Shown here one piece after another: positions 11,887-25,400 of a stretch of 64,000 bases of DNA (its first letter is position 1; every line of letters begins with the position of its first letter). Under the pieces are notes generated by a model. It was not told the origin of the DNA, made no database searches, and saw nothing but the letters and a program-made list of their open reading frames with translations. This DNA comes from Progne subis subis (lineage: Eukaryota; Chordata; Aves; Passeriformes; Hirundinidae): contig JAKJHU010000075.1 in the NCBI GenBank assembly GCA_022316685.1, positions 1,612,001 to 1,676,000 of the forward strand, in the 5' to 3' direction. The position numbers and the translations under genes were made by a program.

Positions 11887-14800
11887 CTCAGGGGCTTGTT
11901 TTTAACAAAAATATCATATCTTGGATTTTCTTTATGAATGTAAATTCTTCACTGAAGCTGCATTATATTTCATTTCCTCCAGATGCATAATGCTTTGAAA
12001 GAATGAGTAATGCAGTGAATTAAAAGGAGAAGCTGTTTAATGAAACTGAGAATGTTAATAACAAAGAGAATAAGGCAAGAAAAAGGAATAGACCAGTGAA
12101 GCCCACCTTCAACCTCCTAGTATAATATTTTATCTCTTTAAACAAAAGATAAAAATCTAGAAAGGAAAATGCAAGAGGCCTCCCTTAAGGAGTTTAAAAA
12201 GGAAAGTCATCAAATGGCAGGAAATGCAGAGGTTCAAATGAGTTGTTATGGCCCAGTCTGCTCTGCAGATTTAGACGAAGGCTGTTTGATTCACTCTGGG
12301 TGATGCATGGGACAAACAAAATTTTTAGGAGATTCAATAAAAGACTTATATTCACAAGCTTAAGAACATTAAGGTAGAACAAGATAGCAAATTTTAAAAC
12401 TCTATCTAGACAAAGTAAGGCATTTCACTAAATTTAAACTTAGCCAACTTTAACTTATCCACACATAACAATGCACTTACTAAGGCATTGACTGGAGTTT
12501 TTTAGTTTGACTTACAATATATTTTGAGAAGATAGGAGAAGAAAGAGGAAAAGAAGGAAAAAGAAAGGATAAGAGTAGAAGCACATCACCACCCATGGAT
12601 CCAGAAACAAGACTTGATTGTCGCAATTTAGATGTTCGTTGGTCAAAGTGTTGTTTGCTGTCTTGATCCATTAGGGGTGGGGAGTGCCCACAAAACACCT
12701 GGTTCAGTGGGTTAATATACTCTTAGATTTATTTATGTGGGAATGCCCAAGTACCTCCACTGGGGAGTTCAACACTGTGTGTGGATTATACTCAGTCCTC
12801 TGGTGGAAGGCCCCAGAAATGAGTCTGAGGGTGCTTTGGCAGTCTTTGATGGTTTATGAGACCTTCTAAGACATGACAGGTCCCTCCTCACACCAAAGTA
12901 GCTGAGCAAGTTATGCCTGTGAGAAGTGATGAACACGTCCAGTCCTATGTGTGAATATCCTCATATCTCTCCTGGGGGAAGGGGCAGTTTTACACTTGAG
13001 CTGCTTGTGTAAAGGGGACATTGCCATGGTGAAAAGCACTATCACACCTCACAGGACCTGCGTCTCATCAGCCTCTTCCTTTATCGGGTTACAATCCCAA
13101 CTTGTAACTAAAGGTTCATTTGTATCCTTTGTGCCCCTGCCCTCTGCCTGGGCTGTTACCCTAGACATCATAAGCAAAGCACTCTGCTGCCTTTGCAAAT
13201 GGGTAATTGTTTGATCTATTAACCATTAACATTTCAGTCTCTCGCAGGAGTAAAGGCTTCCCGTGTCACTGAGTCTCGTCCTTTCCTATTTCAGGCAGTT
13301 TTTCTGGTAAACTGAGCAACCACCCTCAAACCAGCTGAGCATTTTGTCCTTTCACTCCCAAAGGGAATCCTCTGCAACATTGCTGATTTCCTAAGCAGAT
13401 TTGTCCAGATTAATACAAACCAATTAATTCTTTTTACAGCATTATTAATAGACTCCAATATCCTCTTATTTTAACCCCATAATACAAAGCAAACTTTTTA
13501 AAAAAAATTAGTTCTAAATTTCTCCTCTATGAATACATTTTGATGACCATTAAATTTAAGTAGTAACCCTTATCTTGCATGTAATACCTGTACCAAAGAT
13601 TAAGATTATTGTAATGTTATAATGAGATTTAGAAGAATATAAAGATTAAGTAAATTTAAGATTATGTATGATGCAAGTCTGGATAGTCTGTAAATTTTTC
13701 AGTGCCTAATATTAGCTTCAATTTCACCTCTGGCCTTGGGATTTCACTTTTCCAGCCTGTGCTGTGCTGTATGCCTGTTCACTAAAGTGGGTATAGCAGC
13801 ATGTCACAGAGTGTCACCTGAGGGTAAAGGGATTCAGGTCCTGTGATGGTCATGCTTTAAACAGACCAGCAACAGGTATTTATCACGAAAGCATTGTGCT
13901 CTGGATTCTTGGGTGGAACAGGCATATGTTTCATATACAATACATGAAGTGTGTGTCATATTTCATATAATAGCACTGAAGGCTGCAGTACATTAGACCT
14001 TCTTTTATATAATCAGGTACTCTATGATCTCACAAATTTTTAGTCTGTGAAACATTTGCAGACTACAGTGTTTGCAGAAATATTTGTACCCTAGGAACTG
14101 CAGTAAATATTCCCCAATAAAGCATCCTATTTGCATCATGTCATATAAACATATTCAGAAAAATTCAGTAGCAAGAAAATATCATTAATTGAATATTGAT
14201 TGTGGAAGTCTGAGTAGTTAAATAACTCTGAATATTTATATAATTCATAATTAGGATTGGTTACTTCCTCACTCCTGAAAAATGCTTTTACCCAAATGAA
14301 AAGATGAATGGAAAAGGTGAAAATCTTTAATTTCCCATAACTAAAGGCAAGCAAGGGAATTGAATTACCAAAATTATTCATATAAAATTTTAAATAAAAC
14401 AAGGTGATGCAGGATTATTTTTTTATGTGTTCATACCAAGTAAAACTTGACTTGGCCAGTAGTTTCAGAGAATATACTAGTTTATGTGGACATTGAGGTA
14501 TAAATCGTGTTACTTAGCTTTTGGTGTTTGCACCTTTCATAGTCAAGGGAGAGAAACAGATCTTGTGGGCATGATAACATTTTAGATGCCAGCTTTAGAG
14601 TGGAGGGAGTCCTGCCTAGTCCTGACCATGGACTATAACATCAAGTTAGACATCCAGCTCAGAGGTAGATGTACACTGCACTATGTTACCAACACTTGCA
14701 GCAGGACTCAGCTGCTGAATGTAAGCATGCAATCATTTTAAGTGCTGTGGGGTCCTGCTACTCTACAAGGATGCTGAAAAGAAGAAAGAAGCTCTTCTGT

Positions 14801-16336
14801 GTCATGTTTACTGCTTCTGTGCACATATCTTGGATAAACTGTCATCTGATGCAGAGCCGTGCACCTATGCATTGAAATGGCTTTCAAAAGTCCCTGGCAT
14901 TGCCATCCAAGAGGCATATAACAATATAAACAAAAAGCATGGGAGAAAGTTTGGGGGAGAAGGAAAGAGAAGAAAAAAGCAAAACAGAACTTCAAAAGTA
15001 CCATATGCACTAAACATCTGCAAAAGGATTTCCTGTATACTTAGAAACCGCTGTGATTTAACATGTGGATTTAACATCTGGATGTCTAAATCTATATGCT
15101 GATTAACTTGGACTACAGTTTGAGCTGTTTAAATGAAAAAGCAGGTGTTTCTCAAAAAAAGTGGGAATATTCTTCAAACCTAGTTGTAAACTCTGATCAC
15201 TCACAGAAAGAATAAAAGATTCTTAATATTTTATAGAAACAAAAAAGGAAAGTAAGAATATTCTAAACTGAAACACATGGCAATATTAGGCTTTGCCTAA
15301 ATCAGTAATTATTACAAAAAAACAAATTGTTACAAATGCATTTTCCTACAATGGATATGAAGGTTCATGTCTTAACAAAGGGGTGCAATGCAGCTACATT
15401 CAAAATTGTCTTTGTATGCAAAAAAAGTCACTCTGCACCTACATTTGTATATCATGAATATGATTATTAAAGAGTTTGATTTTTACTGGAGGAGGGAGGC
15501 TATTTCATGGGCTTTATAATAAAACACTAACACATGCACTTTGTGATAAAGGGCCAAGGTTTCTTTCATATCACTTTCTTATTAGAGAATGAGGTACATG
15601 GAGGGTGAAACAAAGAATTTAAAGGATTTTTCTTATCAAGACCTTTCAATTGTTGCTTCTCTATTTGGCCACATGGGCATAGAACATTAAAAACATTAAA
15701 ATCTATCCCAGTGGGTTTGCACAGTTTACCTTCAAGCACTTGAACAATCTTCAGAAGTTGCTTAAGACTCCAGTGATTAAACAGGAATGCATACTTCAGC
15801 ATACGCTGAACCACGCATAAGTAGACATCTAAAACCATCTTCTCACAAGTGCCTGAACCATTATACACCTTCTTCCCATTTTGACCTACCCTGGGTTCAT
15901 GGTTACAAATTATCTTTTCTTTTATTGATTTATTCAGTGTCTTCCTGGTCATATTTGGCTTCAGTTTCTACAATATCCTGTGGCTATTAGTTTCACATTT
16001 CTTATTATGTACTGTGTGAAGTAAATAACTGGCTTTCCCTTAAGAGTTTTGATCTTGGCAAAATGGAGGTATGATAAAACTGGACTACAGACCTCGTCGC
16101 GTACTGTTAACTCTGTGCATTGCAGTGACTTTCGTACCCTCAAAGACAGGTATTCTTTTTGAGAAGATATCTATATGAACTGTCTTCAAAACTTAAAAAC
16201 TAAATTACATAATTTTTCTTTTGCTTCTTCAGAACTCTCAAGATGAGCAGTTAAATGGACAGTGTTTTTTTCCCTAAAATCTCCAATAATTGTACAAAAT
16301 TGGAATCTCACAAGGCTGAAGTAACCTATTTTTCAC

Positions 16337-16573
16337 TGTGTACAGCCAAACTGCATGAAACATAAGACGGCTGAGTTGCAGACAGTCTTCTTTATTGCAA
16401 GGGTATACAATGCCTACCACAAGGGAGACATAACTCCTGCCTCTTCCTTTGAGGCTTTTTTATTCTCCCTGAGCAAATATGTTCTTGTCAGCACTGCATC
16501 TATGGTTTGGCTGGGTTTAATAGGATGGCTTCTGTATTCTTTCATTGGTTGGCCACTTGCGTTGGAATTAGCA
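16337..16573 (-). mobile_element. probable short ERVK-like solo LTR (antisense)
   Basis: The + strand segment starts TGTGTACAGCC and ends GGAATTAGCA, giving TG...CA ends. Read on the minus strand it has a CCAAT-like box, a polyadenylation signal (AATAAA; TTTATT on + at 16391-16396) and a U5-like segment of about 50 bp. The flanking hexamers TTTCAC (16331-16336) and TTTGTC (16574-16579) match at four of six positions, compatible with a decayed 6-bp target duplication. The 75-codon + frame across it has a hydrophobic tail but is probably a by-product of the LTR. Moderate confidence, since the ends rest on weak duplications. Confidence 0.45.
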
Positions 16574-16579
16574 TTTGTC

Positions 16580-19033
16580 TAGTCATCGAAGATGTAGTGT
16601 CAACATCTGGAAAACATTAATACGTTGGTGACCTGGAGTTTTTACTTTTTCTTGTGCTTATAACATTGCCTATATTCCTTAAATGTCAACTATTTTTGTT
16701 ACACTTTAAACATTAATTTATTGAATGTACTGATAGTTTGATAATTTTTCTATTTTATCATTTTAAATATGTACAATATTATATCAAAAACATACTTTCC
16801 TAGAATTCATTGCACCTACTGTTTCAATTATGGCAATGAAATGATTCTCAAAATAGATAGTTATAAACATTGTGGACACAAGAAGGTTTTTGTGGCTGAC
16901 TACAAGAATCAGGAAAATTGCAGTTCTTCACTCAAAAACATATTCAGACCATTTGACAGAAAGAGTTTCATGGATTGAATGTCTCTGGTGGATCTCATGA
17001 CCTTTTTTTACAGAAGTCCTAAGTGGGACTTTACATCATTGTGTATTTTATCATTCCTTTTTCCATTCTTACTGTTCTGTTGTCCACACCATTGGTTTTT
17101 AGGTGTTTACATGTTGATTGAATAATTTATGTACACTGTATAATTTTTTTAATGGTTAGTAGGACCAGTTTCTTAACTCTTCTTAAGAGAAATAAAATGT
17201 TATTTACCTTTAACATAAGTGATCCTTCACACTTAGAACATTATAAAATCTTTTGGAAAACTTTATTTTTGTGTAGTATATCATACTGAATAAGTCACTT
17301 ACCATCCCTAGGATTTAGTTGCCTCACCTAACAAACTAGGGACTATAACTCCTACCAATCCCATAGACAGAGATATGGTCACTTAGGCAACATGCTATAC
17401 ATCTCTATAAATATATAAAATATATTGTGTGATTGACAGTCATTGTTAGTAAAGACCCTTTGTTTCAAAGCAGATCACTTTGAAGATCATATTTTTTCAA
17501 AATGAGAGTTCAGTGACATTAAAAATCTATGTCTCTGAATTGTGCTGCATATGGCACTGAATTGTTCTTGAAGAGAGTTAAATTGTCTTAAACTATAAGG
17601 AACTTCGGTTTCAAAAGTAAAAAAGTGAATTTAACTAATGACTTCACATAGAAAACTAAAGGAGACTGCAAAAATCCTTGATGCATTCTTCCTGTTCAGC
17701 TTGCTTTTAAACCTCATGTTTTCTTCAGCCTTCAGCAATATGCACCTAAATCTTTCATAAAAAGTTCTGTGTACTCAGAGTAAATCCTGTCACCATGTGC
17801 TAAAACCTTTTTCCTTTAAGAAAGCAACATCTTTTTTAAAATCAAAAGGCTGAATAATGAAAGAAAGAATAAAGACTACATAAACTTTCTTTCACTGTAT
17901 TTTCTTTTTTTGTTCTAGCTCTGGGCCTCAAACAAGAGTTTAAATTGTTTGTAACTGCCATAACACTTGTTTTTAATCAAGATAAATTCTTCTTTGATTA
18001 AGAGTTTTGAATACAATGTGAGCATAGGCATGAAGCATTCCCACAGTTCCTCGGGAAGCTGTCCCACCCTGTTGGCTGGCTGAAGGTGTCTCTGTCATGA
18101 TCACATACAGCAATTACATGAAATTGGCCATCACAGGAAAGGACCTGCTGGGCAGAAATCTCTCTACATCTCCCTCCTTCCAAAGAAACAAATAAAATCA
18201 AGCATTTGGATGTGCTGCTTACAAACACAAAACAAAACAAAACAAAACCAAAACAAATCAACAACCAAAACAAACAAACAAAAACCCAAAACAATAACAA
18301 CAACAAACCTTCCACAAAGCTCTACCAGATAATAAACTCAGAATATTTACAAGCACTCTTTTCGTTTCTAATGCAATTACCTGCCTGAGAGTAAAGAGTG
18401 ATCCTCAGGATCACTGACTTCTCAAACCTTTACAGTTTTGGGACTTTCCAGGTTGTGGGACATGTCAGTCTTAAGTCCTATACAAGAGGCAGGAGGCCAG
18501 AACTTATGGGAGATTTTAGGGTGTCTTGGGAAAAGAGGAAGACAAAATACCTCTCCTTACTCTTCCATGGAGAAAACGTTTTCCCTGCTGAATGATAGTA
18601 GATAACAAAATCTGAGAAAGAATAAATACCTTAAAGAAGTCAAATTCAAAGGAAACAAAAAGAAAGGTTTCAATAATATGCAAAAGATGCTTTTGGAGCC
18701 TGAATTTACATCAGGACTTCCATAAAAAAATATCTTGGACCAAGGGAAATAGGTGCCAAACTCAGGCGAAGAGATAGTATAAGGTCTCAGCTCAGAGTGG
18801 GCATCTGGTTATCCTTTTACAATTAGGTCACCATTTAGAGAACAGAGAAATGGTAATACTAAATGTGTTTCTCTTGTCTGCTGAAGACATCTGTACAGAT
18901 AACAAATGTCTAGTTTGAGTTTTGAGCTAAAATTTAAAATTCTCTTTGGAGCTGAGACTGCAACACAAGTAACTGCATTGCCACCAAAATCATGAGCACC
19001 ATAAGGCAGAAGTAAAATTCAGTGAGATGTATG
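16580..19033. other. unique AT-rich DNA, no gene seen
   Basis: About 2.45 kb. The only structured element is the CAAAA-rich tract at 18226-18305. No domain-bearing frame on either strand. Confidence 0.55.
18226..18305. repeat. CAAAA-rich simple repeat
   Basis: Tract of AAAAC units (AACAAAACAAAACAAAAC) grading into CAAACAAAC and AACAATAACAACAAC. It produces artificial Lys/Gln/Asn-rich and Phe/Val/Cys-rich frames on the two strands. Confidence 0.8.
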
Positions 19034-19038
19034 CTATG
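19034..19038. repeat. 5-bp target site duplication, left copy
   Basis: CTATG lies immediately before the TG end of the solo LTR and is repeated exactly at 20197-20201. A 5-bp duplication is what ERVL- and ERV1-type integrases usually leave. Confidence 0.75.
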
Positions 19039-20196
19039 TGTCGTGGCTTGAGAGCAGACCAACGCCAGGCCTACAAGAGTCGCTTGCTCACCCCACCCCT
19101 CCACAGCTGGGCAGTGAAGAGGGAAAGAAGAAAAAAAATTAACAAAGATTTAATGAGTGAGATAAGGACTGGGAGAAATATTTCAAGGGCACAACAGGCT
19201 CAACTTTAGTTTCAAAGTCAGTTTATTGTTAATAGAATCAGAGGAGGATAATGAGAAGTAAAATAAGCCCTTAAAATACCTTTTTTCCCCCCAGCCCCTC
19301 CCTCCTTCCCACTGACAGCACAGGGAGACAGGGCTTGGGGCTTTTGGTCAGTTCATCACCAAAATTTTTTTCTGCTGCTCCAGGAGAGGAGTACTTCCCC
19401 TGTGAGGCCATGGGTCCCTCCCATGTCTCTGTGAACTGCCCCAGCATGAGTCTCCTCCCATGAGCAGCAGCCAAACCTCACCTGCCCCCATGGGCAGACA
19501 TCCCCCCCAAAAATGCTGTAACGTGTCTCTCTTCCCATGGGACACAGTCCTCGAAGGACAGGCTGCTCCAGCCTGGAATCAAAGGTCCTCAATCTCCACC
19601 AGGTCTCCCACTGGATCACAGCTTCCCCCAGGTAGCCATCCGCTCCAGCATGGGCACCTCCTCCAGGGACTGTGGGTGGATCTCTGCATCCCCCATGGAT
19701 CCCCCTGGGCAGTGGGTGCATCTCTGCATCCCCTGTGGATCTCCAGGGGCTGTGGGTGGATCTCTGCATCCCTGTGCCTCCCCATGGGCTGTGGGTGAAT
19801 CTCTGTATACCTGTGGATCCCCATGGGCTGCAGAGGCATGGCTGCTTCACCATGGCCTGCAGAGGAATCTCAGCTCCAGCACCTGGAGCACCTCCTTCCC
19901 CCTCCTCTCCACTGACTTTGGTGTTGCCATATTGTTTCCCTCACATGTTCTCACCTCTTCCCCTTCTCCAACTAGAAGCCAAAACATTTATTTTTTAATT
20001 TTCTTCTTGAATATATCATCACAGAGGCGTTACCAGTCTCTCTCATTGGCCCAGTTTTGGCCAGCAGCATGTTCATCTTCAGAGCCATCAGGGATTGGCT
20101 CTGTAGGACACTGTGGAAGCTTCTAGCAGCTTCCCACAGGAGCCATTTTTGTGGCCCCCCTTGCTACCAAAAGCCAGGCCATGCCAAACCAATACA
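19039..20196 (-). mobile_element. solo LTR of an ERVL-like retrovirus (antisense)
   Basis: This 1,158-bp block starts TGTCGTGGCTTG and ends CCAAACCAATACA on the + strand, so its ends are TG...CA. It is flanked by perfect CTATG duplications, which fixes the boundaries. On the minus strand it begins TGTATTGGTTTGGCATGGCC, a pattern I associate with long avian ERVL-like LTRs. It also contains a GC-rich middle with an imperfect 40-bp tandem repeat and an AT-rich R/U5 side near 19130-19270. No primer site or internal viral sequence adjoins either end, so this is a solo LTR left by LTR-LTR recombination. The long overlapping frames inside it (for example 19356-19853 minus) come from the tandem repeat and are not genes. 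Family name is from memory; boundaries are seen directly. Confidence 0.85.
19672..19831. repeat. 40-bp imperfect tandem repeat, about 4 units
   Basis: Units begin GTGGGTGGATCTCTGCATCC (with small changes) at 19672, 19712, 19752 and 19791, giving periods of 40, 40 and 39 bp. The array lies inside the solo LTR. Repeats of this kind in LTRs often change copy number between copies of a family. Confidence 0.85.
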
Positions 20197-20201
20197 CTAT
20201 G
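20197..20201. repeat. 5-bp target site duplication, right copy
   Basis: CTATG, identical to 19034-19038, directly after the CA end of the LTR. Confidence 0.75.
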
Positions 20202-20225
20202 ATTTAACTTGGTGCAGTTAAAAGT

Positions 20226-20271
20226 ACAAAAAAACCAAACCAAACCAAACCAAAACCAAAAAAAACCCAAA
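20226..20271. repeat. CCAAA-rich simple repeat
   Basis: Tandem AAACC units (ACCAAACCAAACCAAACC) followed by A-rich sequence. It lies 25 bp beyond the LTR duplication. Confidence 0.75.
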
Positions 20272-22351
20272 GCAATCTACTTTTAATATTTTACAGTTAT
20301 TTTTTTCTAAGTCATTGAAAGGCAGTAAGACGACATGACATTACAGATCAACACAGACTATTTTTATGCATTCCTTCCACTCCTAATCTTACTCTAAAAG
20401 ATCAGAGTGAATTATCCCAGGTTTCAGGAGCATCAAATCCCCAGGATATTGGTGATTACAAGAAGAGAATAAAAGTTTATCACAAAAATCGACACCAATA
20501 TTCTGTTTTTCCTTCATTAACAATTACTAGCAGCAGAAGGTTGATTAGCATGGTCTCCTTCCCTTGTGACTGCATCCACTCACATACTGATTCAGAATCA
20601 ATCATCCACATTGATGTTAAGCTTTTAAACCATTCTGTGCTTTCTTTTCCCGTATTCTAAGGTGTCTAACTTTCATTCTTGTTACCTGTAGTGGTAGTGT
20701 AACAGATGCTGACAGAAGCTCAGCTGTCTTGCCCTGGCTCTGAAAGGCACTAATGGGGTGACCATGGGACTCTGCTTCTCTCTCTTTGTCAAAGCAAGTG
20801 TCTAGGAGCTGCAGTGCTAAAATTTTTGGTGCTGTCAGAGAGGAGCTTGTCACAAGCACCCCACAGCACAACAGCTCTTTGAGCATGTCTTGTCAAAAAT
20901 ACATATATCTTTTCCCAATGTCAGCTGTGCTCTGAGTCCTGTAGGTTAAAAGACATGTTGCAAGGTTTTTCTGAAGAAATATGACTAGGCATGAAATGTC
21001 TCACTAATTTTCTAGCTCAGGTCTAGCTTAAAAGAGACAAGTACATTTAGTATGCTCTCTGCTCTTAGCATCCTGCTTTCTCTTTTATTCTTCACAGCAG
21101 TGTTTCTTATTTACAACTGAGGGATGGCTTTACCGAATGGTAAAAAAGGGACATAGGAGGAATCTGCTGCTGCCACGTCACCTGGCAGGCACTCACAGTC
21201 CCTAGTCCCACTCACATTGCAACAAGCTCTCCACATCCATGCTCAATTAATGGCAGCAGTCACCAGTGCTGTTTGCAGAGTTTCCTTCACAAAACAACTT
21301 TGCTCAGTCTCCAGCAGCAGAGAATTCATGCTTCTAGGCCATGTCAATACCTCAGTCTTGTGATGGCTGGAAAAAGGTCTGATACAAAGCCAAGATCAAT
21401 TGTACAGCAGAGGCCTCCTCTTTCCCTTCCCCACGGATCAGGGTATTAGTTCCTTAGTTTTAGTTCTCTTAATTTTGAAAGGGAGAGTATATGGGTGATA
21501 GGGAGATTGCATCACATTATCTGAAGGAAGAAAATTCAATACCCCAGATTTGGAGAAACAAGGAAGAAAAAGAGTATACAAAACACAAAGCAAACTGCCT
21601 TTAGAGACCCTTTGCCTACCATTCTTTCCAAGCTTTATCCCTCCAGAACACAGTTCTGTTGTCTCCAGGTACAGGAAACAAGCTATTATTAGATGCTGTG
21701 CAGTACTGCCCAGGTCTTCCATGTTTATAGCTCTCCTGTTATCTTTCCTGACTGCAGAAACATCACTCTGCTTGTTTACTGCCTGCTCCTAAGGAATTTC
21801 CCAGGCTGTTGTGTTCAGGAGTGACTTCTAGCAGCCTGTTCTTTCCGTAATCAAGGTTGAGTTTGGTTGCTACATCTCACTCCATGGAGCATTAAAAAAA
21901 TGGAGCTGCAGTATTTTTAAAGTGACACTCTATGGAACCTCCCTAAATAGTCAGTCTGGAATATTGAAGTATACTTTTTGTCTGCTGGTGGAACTGCCTG
22001 TGTAATATTTGTAAGGGAGTTTGTAGGATCACGGCATCCATCAGAGTTCTTGGGTATTTTTCTTTATAGTTTGCAGAAATAATATAAAACCTGCTACAAT
22101 ATTTTAAAAAGTTTCTTTTGAAGCCAGTTGCAGAAAGTACTGGTGTCTAAATATGGTCCAACTTATTTAAAAATTGCAAACAAACCCATAGCTGCTTTTT
22201 TTGCCTCCTCCCTCACACATTTTAGGCTGCTTATGCACAAAACATAAAGGTAACCCAAACCACAGAGTATTTAAATATTAATGTCAGCCCCTGCAGGTAA
22301 GATGCTCAAGAATCTCAAAAACTTAAGGCAAACCCTTTTGTTCACTGAATT

Positions 22352-22415
22352 AAAAAACCAGCCAACCAACCAACCAAACACCCCCCCAAAAACAAAACAA
22401 AACAAAAAACCAAAA
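22352..22415. repeat. CCAAC/CAAAA simple repeat with C tract
   Basis: AACCAACCAACCAAAC, then C8, then CAAAACAAAACAAAA on the + strand. Confidence 0.7.
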
Positions 22416-25400
22416 CCACTCTTCAGTTATAGGGCATGTGTAATTACCTAGAATGTAATAGGTTGTTGGAGAAGGAATCTCACTAAATGGAGCCCCACAG
22501 CACAAATGTGTGAGATTCTTTCTGATAACCTTGAAGTGTTTGATAAGAAAAAAAAAATGCTTTTGCTCTGAGCTACTTCTCCAGCTCTCTGCTAGTTTGC
22601 CATGGAGTCAGTCCCCCACATAGAGCTCTGAAAATTATGCTATGAATGTCACCCTTTCAAAGGTCACCTGCAGCCTACCTGATTGTGAAAGCTGCATAGC
22701 ACAGAGGCCTCTATCCCCCTTCCAGTGTGTTCTTCCCAAAAGGTCTCTCAAATAACTTTCCTGACCAGCTAAAGGATTAGAGCTGAAGAAAACCAGAGAT
22801 TGCCAGCTTTGTCCCTGACGCTAACCAGAGGAATTCTCCAATCACTGGCACTTATCATCAGCCAAGAAATATGAACTTCCAACATCCAGTGTGTGTGCTG
22901 GGGTTTTAGATAATAAAGGCTCAGAATTAGACAGGAGTAACATGTGAGGCATTTTCTTCTAGTTTCAGTGGAGTTAAGCCACATCACTCCAACAGTTAAT
23001 GAACTCGAATTTTTCAGATACTTTAAAAATTACCTCTTTTGTGTGGTGGGAGACCCCATGAGATGGAACACTGAGCCACAGAAGACATGACAGAGCAAGC
23101 AAATCTGGGCTGTATGTTCATGGGGACTGTAGGCCATTCCCTAACATTTCCAAATGGATGCAAAACACAGCTATGTGTTGACAGATCTTCCCTTTTCTTG
23201 CAAAAAATAAATCCTTCCAAATTATGTTTTTAAAGAAAGTTTCAGAGCAGAATCTATGAGAATCTGCACAATTTTCACTCTAATTTTTCTTCTTTATCAG
23301 ATTTCATTTCCATGAGTTTTCATTTTCTTACTTCTCAAGAGAAAAATCCCTCGCTGTTATGTGCTTTGAAGAAAAAAACCTTGACCAAATAAAAAGTACA
23401 AGGACATAGAATGTTCAAATGCAGATCTCCAGAGACACCATTGCTATCCTCAGGGACTTTTACAAACATTCTTCAGTACCAGATATACCACTTTTAATAT
23501 GAACTTTCAACAGACTTAAACAATCAACATCCTGCTTTTAAAAATACACAGCTTAAAAATGTTGACTTTTTTCTTGTTGAATAAGCAGAATTCCACCTCC
23601 CATTGTAGTGTTTTCTCTGTGTCTCACTGTGCTAGAAATTGTTCTTTCAGATTGCCAGAATTACATGGCTGTGGCAGAGCTGCATAATTCCTATATGGTC
23701 CATTGAGACTAATAGGACTGGATTGCCTTGGGCAGTTGCTCACCCTGAGGAAGTGAGTGCTAGGTGGAATGAAGCTTCAGTGTTTATTTCTGGTGGCTCA
23801 TCTGGGAAAATAAAGTGAGTGCAAAGTTGACAAGACACCTGAGTGTGTGTGATTTGCCAAGAGACTCTGCTGCCATCAGGTAGCTTCTCCATCAGTCAGT
23901 CTTACCTGTTCACACAGAATTGACATCTCATTAATTTTAATAGGGTTGCTTGCTTGGCTGGGGGGGTCAACACTGATTAAAATTGTTTCAGGCTGTTGCT
24001 GATAAACTGGAGCCCAGCTCTAATCCTAATGAGAGGTCAAGAAAGGTCGTGAATCAGATCCTACAGTTTTGGACAACTGGGCCAACAGCTGTCAGAAAAA
24101 GAGGGACTGCAACTGATAAGCTCTTACAGGGGACCCAATAAACAAGTTAAAAGGAGGTAGCAGAAATACGAAACCCGATACGTGAAATTCACAGTCAGAA
24201 ATATTAGTTATGCGGCCTGAAGTACCAGTACTGACCTTTATAATATAAGGCATTATTCCAACAAGACTTTGCTTTCCCTCTTTCCATTATACAAGCATAG
24301 CACTGGGTAATAACACCTCAGGTAAACATTCCAGGCTCACTTGGCAGTCAACAGAAAGAAGGATGTTCATCTAAGTGCAATTCATCATTTTGTGAGATCT
24401 CGAATGTACCAGATGGATCACACCGTAGATGATTTCTCTGTTGACTGTGAATGAAGTTTAAGACAATTCAGTATTCTCAGGTGCAAGTATCTTCAGTCAC
24501 TATCCAGAGCCAGGAGAGAGGAATCTCACTCAAAGGTACAGTACTTGTGAAGATGATCTGGTTTTATTAATGGAAAGGCACAGACTGAAGGAATGTGTTC
24601 TTATACTAAAGACTGTAATTTCTAGCCAAGACTGATGGTCTGTATAAACAGTGCATAAAGGAACATGTTGTCTCAGGTCCTAATGTCGTTCCCCTGCCAC
24701 AGGCCTCTTAGAAATAGACCAAGCAGTTGGAGAAAAAACTATACTTTCAAATACCAAATTTTTGCACAAGCTCCATTAAAAAGAGACGGTTGCATCTGGA
24801 GAGACTTTCATTGACAAGCCTACAAGGTTTGTTTTGGCCAACATGTTTGCCTGCCAGAAAGCAAAGCAGGCATATGAAAAATAGAGGGTAAAGATAACTT
24901 TTGTAGACATTACTCCCCAAACAGCTCTTTTTCAGAGTGCTGAGTCACCAGACTGAATCTTAGCAAGTTGCTCTACATGGTAATTAATACATCAAAATCC
25001 TAATAAGATTTTCTCTGAAAGACATGTTGTTAATTACTAGCAGAATCACAAAAGCAGTATATGAGTAAACTATGTATAATTTTCTATTTATGTTTTAAAG
25101 GTTAGGAGATGCAGAAGTGATAGATGGACTTCCAAAGGGCACAAATACAGTATTGCTTGGATGTTTTTCATTCCACAAATTTTGCCTTCTTTGAGTGGAG
25201 AGCCTTGTTATATATCTTTATGGGACACACATTACTGTAAGATTTCCTGACATTAGTTGTGTCCGAATTTCATGTGAGAGATTTTTTTCTTGTGGAGTTT
25301 TGATATAGCTACCTCTGACCTCAGTCCTCCCTTAACTGCTGAAATTAATAGAGATGAGCAAGATAATTTTGAGGTTTAAAAAATTACATTTTAAGTATTC

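Larger units (their letters stand above)
10816..16336. other. unique DNA with two CAAA-rich tracts, no gene seen
   Basis: About 5.5 kb without a supported gene. It holds CAAA/CAAAA-rich simple tracts at 10968-11034 and 11838-11886. The region 12680-13300 is somewhat less AT-rich but shows no repeat end or domain. Open frames at 14738-15102 overlap on both strands and have no recognisable domain. Confidence 0.55.

Noticed and set aside
14738..15102. Overlapping 90-codon frames on both strands
   Set aside because: No domain, no splice context, and overlapping open frames on both strands point to chance.
16355..16582. Small membrane-like protein with a hydrophobic C-terminal segment
   Set aside because: It coincides with a probable antisense LTR carrying a polyadenylation signal, and the hydrophobicity comes from T-rich sequence.
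19356..19853. 165-codon minus-strand frame with repeated THSPW-type segments
   Set aside because: It lies wholly inside the solo LTR and follows its 40-bp tandem repeat. Frames are open on both strands there, so it is compositional.
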